Shown here: piece after piece, positions 60,429 to 64,000 of the stretch | Numbering within the stretch: the first letter of the stretch is position 1 | How the letters are laid out: each line of letters opens with the position of its first letter | NCBI GenBank assembly: GCA_045532175.1 | Contig: JAZSFK010000049.1 | Span: forward strand, 1 to 64,000 | Length of the DNA stretch: 64,000 nt | Origin: Fimenecus sp045532175 | GTDB lineage: Bacteria > Bacillota > Clostridia > Oscillospirales > Acutalibacteraceae | Direction: 5' to 3' | Translations under genes and position numbers: made by a program | Notes under the pieces: generated by a model | The model's database searches: none | What the model saw: only the letters and a program-made list of their open reading frames with translations | Told to the model about the DNA's origin: nothing

Positions 60429-61184
60429 ATGGAAAATTTTAAAGAGAAAGCATTTAGTTATATGGCATTTGGCAAGATTTTCGGTCATCTGTTTCTTGTC
60501 ATGGAGCCAAAGATTTTTTATCACAAGCTCCTCGAAAAAAACGGAAAGCAGGAAAAGGCTGATAAATTTGGTTTTCCAGCAGTAAAAAAATGGTCAAAAT
60601 TTGTGATTAATGCTGCAAAGGTTAATATTGAGGTTGAAGGACTTGAAAAAATTCCCACTGACCAACCTGTTCTTTTTACACCAAACCACCAAAGCTATGC
60701 GGATGTGCCGATTCTTCTCCACGCATTGAAAGATTTCAATTTCGGCTTTTTGATGAGAATGCAGCTTAACCAGTTTTTTGCAATAAAGCAGATAAGTCAT
60801 ATTCTCCACTGTGTTCCTATCAATCAGGAAAACGCACGTGAGGGAATAAAAGCCCTTCATAAAACGGCTGAACAGATTAAAGAAGGGCTTTCCATGGTCG
60901 TTTTCCCTGAGGGTAAACGTGGCTTTTCAAATACTCCTGACGAATTTAAAAACGGAGCATTTAAGATTGTTCAGAAAACCGGCGTTACTGTTGTTCCTAT
61001 CTACATAAGAAATGCTTTTAAAATTCTTGAGGGTAGTGGTGGTGTTGTAACTCCTACAGATGTTAAAGTTACAATCCTTGACCCCATTGAAACAAGTGAA
61101 ATGAACCGTGCACAGGTTAAGGAGCTTAACGAAAGGGTTTATAATGTAATTCTGGCAGAATCACAGAAATATGAGGAGGAATAA
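60429..61184 (+). CDS. PlsC-type lysophospholipid acyltransferase
   Basis: A 251-residue membrane-associated acyltransferase that makes phosphatidic acid from lysophosphatidic acid or acylates a related lipid. HX4D is HQSYAD (His87, Asp92); FPEGKRGFS is the EGTR-like substrate motif; VVPIYIRNA is motif IV. Second gene of the envelope operon. Confidence 0.92.
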   Translation: MENFKEKAFSYMAFGKIFGHLFLVMEPKIFYHKLLEKNGKQEKADKFGFPAVKKWSKFVINAAKVNIEVEGLEKIPTDQPVLFTPNHQSYADVPILLHALKDFNFGFLMRMQLNQFFAIKQISHILHCVPINQENAREGIKALHKTAEQIKEGLSMVVFPEGKRGFSNTPDEFKNGAFKIVQKTGVTVVPIYIRNAFKILEGSGGVVTPTDVKVTILDPIETSEMNRAQVKELNERVYNVILAESQKYEEE

Positions 61185-61186
61185 AA

Positions 61187-63241
61187 ATGAAAAAAGGTAT
61201 TGTTTTTGACACTTCCAAGAAGATTTTTCCTATAATTACTATGGCTATCGGAATAATCCTTGCACTTGCTTTGCAGATTTTACGACTTAACATTGTTGCA
61301 GTTGTAAACGTTGCATATATGTGCATTATGTCCGCTCTTATTATTCTTGGAATTTTAATTTTCAAGAAGCTTTATCTGTGGAATTTTATCGCCTACGGAG
61401 CATCCGCTGTTTCAATCGGCTTGTACTACGCAATCTGGGGTTCTGATGCAGGTTTTGGTGCTTTTTCAAGCGGAAAAGCAGGTTGGACTTCTGCAGGTAA
61501 TCCGCTGTTTTCAGGAGCAAGCAATTACAATTTCTTTGTTAGATTAGGCGGAAATATTTTACTTCTGCTTCCTTGCATTATTGCTTTTGTTGCACTTCTC
61601 CTTGTTGGCAAAAAGCTTTTCACCAACAAGCGTACACACTTTGCACTTACAAGTGTATTGAGCATGGTTCTTGCAGGTACAACTGTATTTTACGTCCTTA
61701 CAATGAATCTCCGTTCGCAACCAAATGTTGACAGACTCTGGCAAGGTCACGATGATTACTTAAGTAAGGTTAACAAAAATACCGCTGACAAGCCAAACGT
61801 ACTTTTCATTATGATGGACGATATGGGTTGGGGTGATATTTCTCTCAACGGTGCTGTTTATGACACACCTAATATGGACAGAATTGGTGAAGAAGGACTT
61901 AACTTTGACAATTTCTATTCTGCATATTCTGTTTGTTCACCTGCACGTTTCAGCCTTATGACAGGTCGTTATCCGTTCCGTGGATATGCTGACAACGTAA
62001 TTTATCCTACATTTGATACATTATCTCCATTTGCTTCAACACGTCTTTTCAACTCGATTGAAATGGGAAACAATGTTGACGGTATGTTAGGCGACGAAAT
62101 CACTATTGCAGAGGTATTCCAGAGTGCAGGTTACAACACAGGTGCTTTTGGTAAATGGCATTTAGGCGACTACGGTGAATATCTTCCTACAAATCAAGGC
62201 TTCGACTATTTCTACGGTAGCCACCATGTTAACGATATGACTCCTTTCTATCACGTTTCTGAAGAAAACGGCGAATATGAAATCGTACACGGTACTGACG
62301 AAATGTTTGTTGACGGTAAAAAGGACCAGAGCAAATTAAGTGAGTGGATTCACGAGGAAATCGACACTTGGATTACAGAACAGGTTACAAATTCCGACGA
62401 GCCATTTTTTGCCTATTATGCTACCCCGTGGCCACACGGTCCTGTTTTTGCAGGTGATGATTTTGACGGTACAACGGGTATGGGCACTTATGTTGACTGT
62501 ATTACAGAATTTGACTACTACCTTGGCGAACTCTTTAACACACTTGAAGAACTTGGTGTTATGGATGATACAATTATTGTTTTCACAAGTGACAATGGTC
62601 CTGCACTTGAAGGCTCAACAGGAGAACTTCGTGGTGGTAAATACACAGCCTACGAAGCAGGTCAGAAAGTACCATTTATGATTAAATGGGAAAACAACGG
62701 CGGGCTTTGGAATAAGGGCGAAACAAGAACTCAAAGCGGTGTTCTTTGCGATATGTTCCCGACACTCATTGACCTTTGCGGAATTACAGTAAACGGAACT
62801 GAAAACAACCTTCCGTTTGACAGAGAAATTGACGGCATTTCGATGATGCCGGTGCTTACAAATGACACAGCTATTCACACTATTGACCACCCTATTCTTC
62901 ATATGAAACGTGAAAAACTTAAAGCGATTCAATATACAGCAAAAACAGAAGATGTTCTTGCTCGTGAGGAATATAAAGATTACACATACCCTGTTCTTAC
63001 TGAAAACAAATACATAACCTTCAAGTATTTCCGTAAGATGCAGAACGACAACCCTGCATTCTTCGACAAGACACGTAAGAATTGGCTCTATGTACTTTCT
63101 GATGACAAGGGCGAAAATTACAACCGTACAAGCACATATCCTGAAATTGCAGAGGAAATGAACAACCAAATGGATGCTGTAATGAAAGGATTTAAGGAAA
63201 ACCGTCGCGGAATAAATCACGAATATTATAATAATCTTTAA
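61187..63241 (+). CDS. Membrane-anchored sulfatase with formylglycine-type active site
   Basis: A 684-residue protein with about five N-terminal membrane segments (within residues 13-173) and a large extracytoplasmic sulfatase domain. The domain starts NVLFIMMDDMGWGD (metal Asp211/212) and has CSPARFSLMTGRYP, the CXPXR signature in which Cys250 is converted to formylglycine. FGKWHLG and VFTSDNGP complete the active site. LTA synthases share a similar membrane layout but use Thr and lack CXPXR. The Cys type needs an anaerobic maturase, and one is encoded just downstream. Likely substrates are sulfated host or plant glycans; this is inference. Confidence 0.92.
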   Translation: MKKGIVFDTSKKIFPIITMAIGIILALALQILRLNIVAVVNVAYMCIMSALIILGILIFKKLYLWNFIAYGASAVSIGLYYAIWGSDAGFGAFSSGKAGWTSAGNPLFSGASNYNFFVRLGGNILLLLPCIIAFVALLLVGKKLFTNKRTHFALTSVLSMVLAGTTVFYVLTMNLRSQPNVDRLWQGHDDYLSKVNKNTADKPNVLFIMMDDMGWGDISLNGAVYDTPNMDRIGEEGLNFDNFYSAYSVCSPARFSLMTGRYPFRGYADNVIYPTFDTLSPFASTRLFNSIEMGNNVDGMLGDEITIAEVFQSAGYNTGAFGKWHLGDYGEYLPTNQGFDYFYGSHHVNDMTPFYHVSEENGEYEIVHGTDEMFVDGKKDQSKLSEWIHEEIDTWITEQVTNSDEPFFAYYATPWPHGPVFAGDDFDGTTGMGTYVDCITEFDYYLGELFNTLEELGVMDDTIIVFTSDNGPALEGSTGELRGGKYTAYEAGQKVPFMIKWENNGGLWNKGETRTQSGVLCDMFPTLIDLCGITVNGTENNLPFDREIDGISMMPVLTNDTAIHTIDHPILHMKREKLKAIQYTAKTEDVLAREEYKDYTYPVLTENKYITFKYFRKMQNDNPAFFDKTRKNWLYVLSDDKGENYNRTSTYPEIAEEMNNQMDAVMKGFKENRRGINHEYYNNL

Positions 63242-63250
63242 TATACAGTT

Positions 63251-63288
63251 AAGCCCCATTGAGAAGTTGATTTTCAATGGGGTTTGTT
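63251..63288 (+). terminator. Terminator after the sulfatase gene
   Basis: AAGCCCCATTGA / TCAATGGGGTTT stem; its loop and right arm overlap the promoter of the next gene. Confidence 0.85.
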
Positions 63289-63295
63289 ATATAAT
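63267..63295 (+). promoter_or_regulatory. Promoter of the sulfatase-maturase gene
   Basis: TTGATT (63267-63272), 17-bp spacer, TATAAT (63290-63295). It is embedded in the terminator hairpin of the sulfatase gene. Confidence 0.65.
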
Positions 63296-63328
63296 TAATT
63301 CACTAAAACTTATGGGGTGAAAAATACA

Positions 63329-64000
63329 ATGCCACCACTTTCTATAATGATTAAACCTGCATCAAGCCTTTGTAATATGCGTTGTGAATATTGCTTTTAT
63401 CACAATGTTACTGAATTACGTGAGGTTTCCTCCTTTGGCATTATGCAAGACTCAACAACTGACAATTTAATAGAAAAGGCATTGAGTTTTGCCAATGGTG
63501 AAAGTGTTGCATTTGCTTTTCAGGGCGGTGAACCTTTAATGGCAGGTCTTCCCTATTTTAAACATTTTGTGGAAAAGGTTAAATCTGCAAACAAGTTAAA
63601 CAGTCAGATTTATTTCAGCACACAGACAAACGGTACTCTTTTGACTGATGAATGGTGTGAATTTTTTCACTACAACAATTTTCTTGTCGGCTTAAGCCTT
63701 GACGGTAATTTTGAACATAACAAATTCCGTGTTGATGCAAACAGGCAGAATACTTTTTACAAGATTATTGCCGCCGCTGAAAAGTTGCAAAAGCACAAGG
63801 TTGAATTTAATATTCTTACCGTTCTTACAGGCTATTGTGCGGACCATATTGATGAAATATACAAGTATTTCCGCAGTAAAGGTTTCAGATATTTACAGTT
63901 TATTCCTTGTTTGCGACCTTTTGGTGACGATAGTGAAAGTGAACTTTATATGACACCTGAGCAGTATGGCGATTTCCTCATAAAAGGTTTTAATTACTAT
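63329..64000 (+). CDS. Anaerobic sulfatase-maturating enzyme, 5' part only
   Basis: The first 224 codons of a radical SAM enzyme, open to the right edge. It begins PPLSIMIKPASSLCNMRCEYC, so the CX3CX2C ligands are Cys15, 19 and 22, followed by FYHNV as in anSME proteins. AFQGGEPLMAGLPYF and QTNGTLL are further anSME signatures. It converts the sulfatase Cys or Ser to formylglycine without oxygen; the obvious client is the CSPAR protein just upstream. GGGGTG precedes the ATG. Full-length enzymes are about 370-400 residues, so roughly the second half lies outside the window. Confidence 0.92.
   Translation, partial: MPPLSIMIKPASSLCNMRCEYCFYHNVTELREVSSFGIMQDSTTDNLIEKALSFANGESVAFAFQGGEPLMAGLPYFKHFVEKVKSANKLNSQIYFSTQTNGTLLTDEWCEFFHYNNFLVGLSLDGNFEHNKFRVDANRQNTFYKIIAAAEKLQKHKVEFNILTVLTGYCADHIDEIYKYFRSKGFRYLQFIPCLRPFGDDSESELYMTPEQYGDFLIKGFNYY

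Noticed and set aside
61187..63241. Lipoteichoic acid synthase
   Set aside because: The membrane layout is similar, but the active site is CSPAR of formylglycine sulfatases and a maturase gene follows.

Overview
The window is a 64 kb stretch of an AT-rich chromosome. It most likely comes from an uncultured gut or rumen clostridium (Bacillota, Clostridia; Oscillospirales-like is my inference). The grounds are the ctsR-mcsA-mcsB-clpC heat-shock genes, strong AGGAGG-type ribosome sites, sigma-A promoters often with a TGG-extended -10, a dockerin module, several GPH-family sugar symporters, arabinan and fructan enzymes, a membrane sulfatase with a radical-SAM maturase, and zinc-ribbon surface proteins. 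I see no phage, integrase, transposase, rRNA operon or CRISPR array. The only RNA gene found is one tRNA with a CAU anticodon.

Layout. 1-1720: 3' end of upp and a secreted tyrosine phosphatase. 1730-8175: a Gfo/Idh/MocA oxidoreductase and the CtsR regulon (minus strand), whose promoter carries two CtsR boxes and whose leader and clpC junction carry palindromic repeats. 8360-16150: two GPH transporters, a BspA-type repeat lipoprotein, a PAP2 phosphatase, a penicillin-binding protein and a DUF4474 protein. 16300-29200: M20 peptidase plus YfcC transporter, a radical SAM protein, three zinc-ribbon membrane proteins, a NUDIX/small exporter pair, a GH51 arabinofuranosidase and a polysaccharide deacetylase. 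29300-31070: a methyltransferase and a four-helix-bundle (S23/bIVP) gene next to a striking array of short hairpins and the tRNA. 31200-39800: an exported EEP-family hydrolase, two convergent potassium systems (TrkAH and KtrAB), alanine racemase and a phosphoribosyltransferase-like protein. 39850-49620 (minus): a dockerin-DUF4474 protein, a GPH transporter with a membrane metalloprotein, lipid kinase, glycyl-tRNA synthetase, a PutP-like symporter, and a CoA-transferase/acyltransferase operon with a perfect-consensus promoter and a perfect palindromic operator. 49790-55560: a GPH transporter, a secreted hydrolase, then an MFS transporter, a GH32 fructosidase and a pyrophosphatase-like protein, each preceded by the same hairpin-promoter cassette. 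55600-64000: a secreted nuclease with two small proteins, a SPASM radical SAM protein, a tethered secreted protein, and a cell-envelope operon (M15 peptidase, PlsC acyltransferase, membrane sulfatase) followed by the sulfatase-maturating enzyme, which runs off the right edge.

Themes. Many genes serve glycan use (symporters, GH51, GH32, sulfatase/anSME), the envelope (PBP, PAP2, M15, CE4, PlsC, Alr) or ion and small-molecule transport. The most unusual material is non-coding: the array of about ten hairpins at 30735-30979; intrinsic-terminator-like hairpins that abut or contain the ribosome site of the following gene (13341, 19076, 27078, 43218); the triplicated terminator-promoter cassette; and a family of palindromic repeats, one of them inside the ctsR leader.
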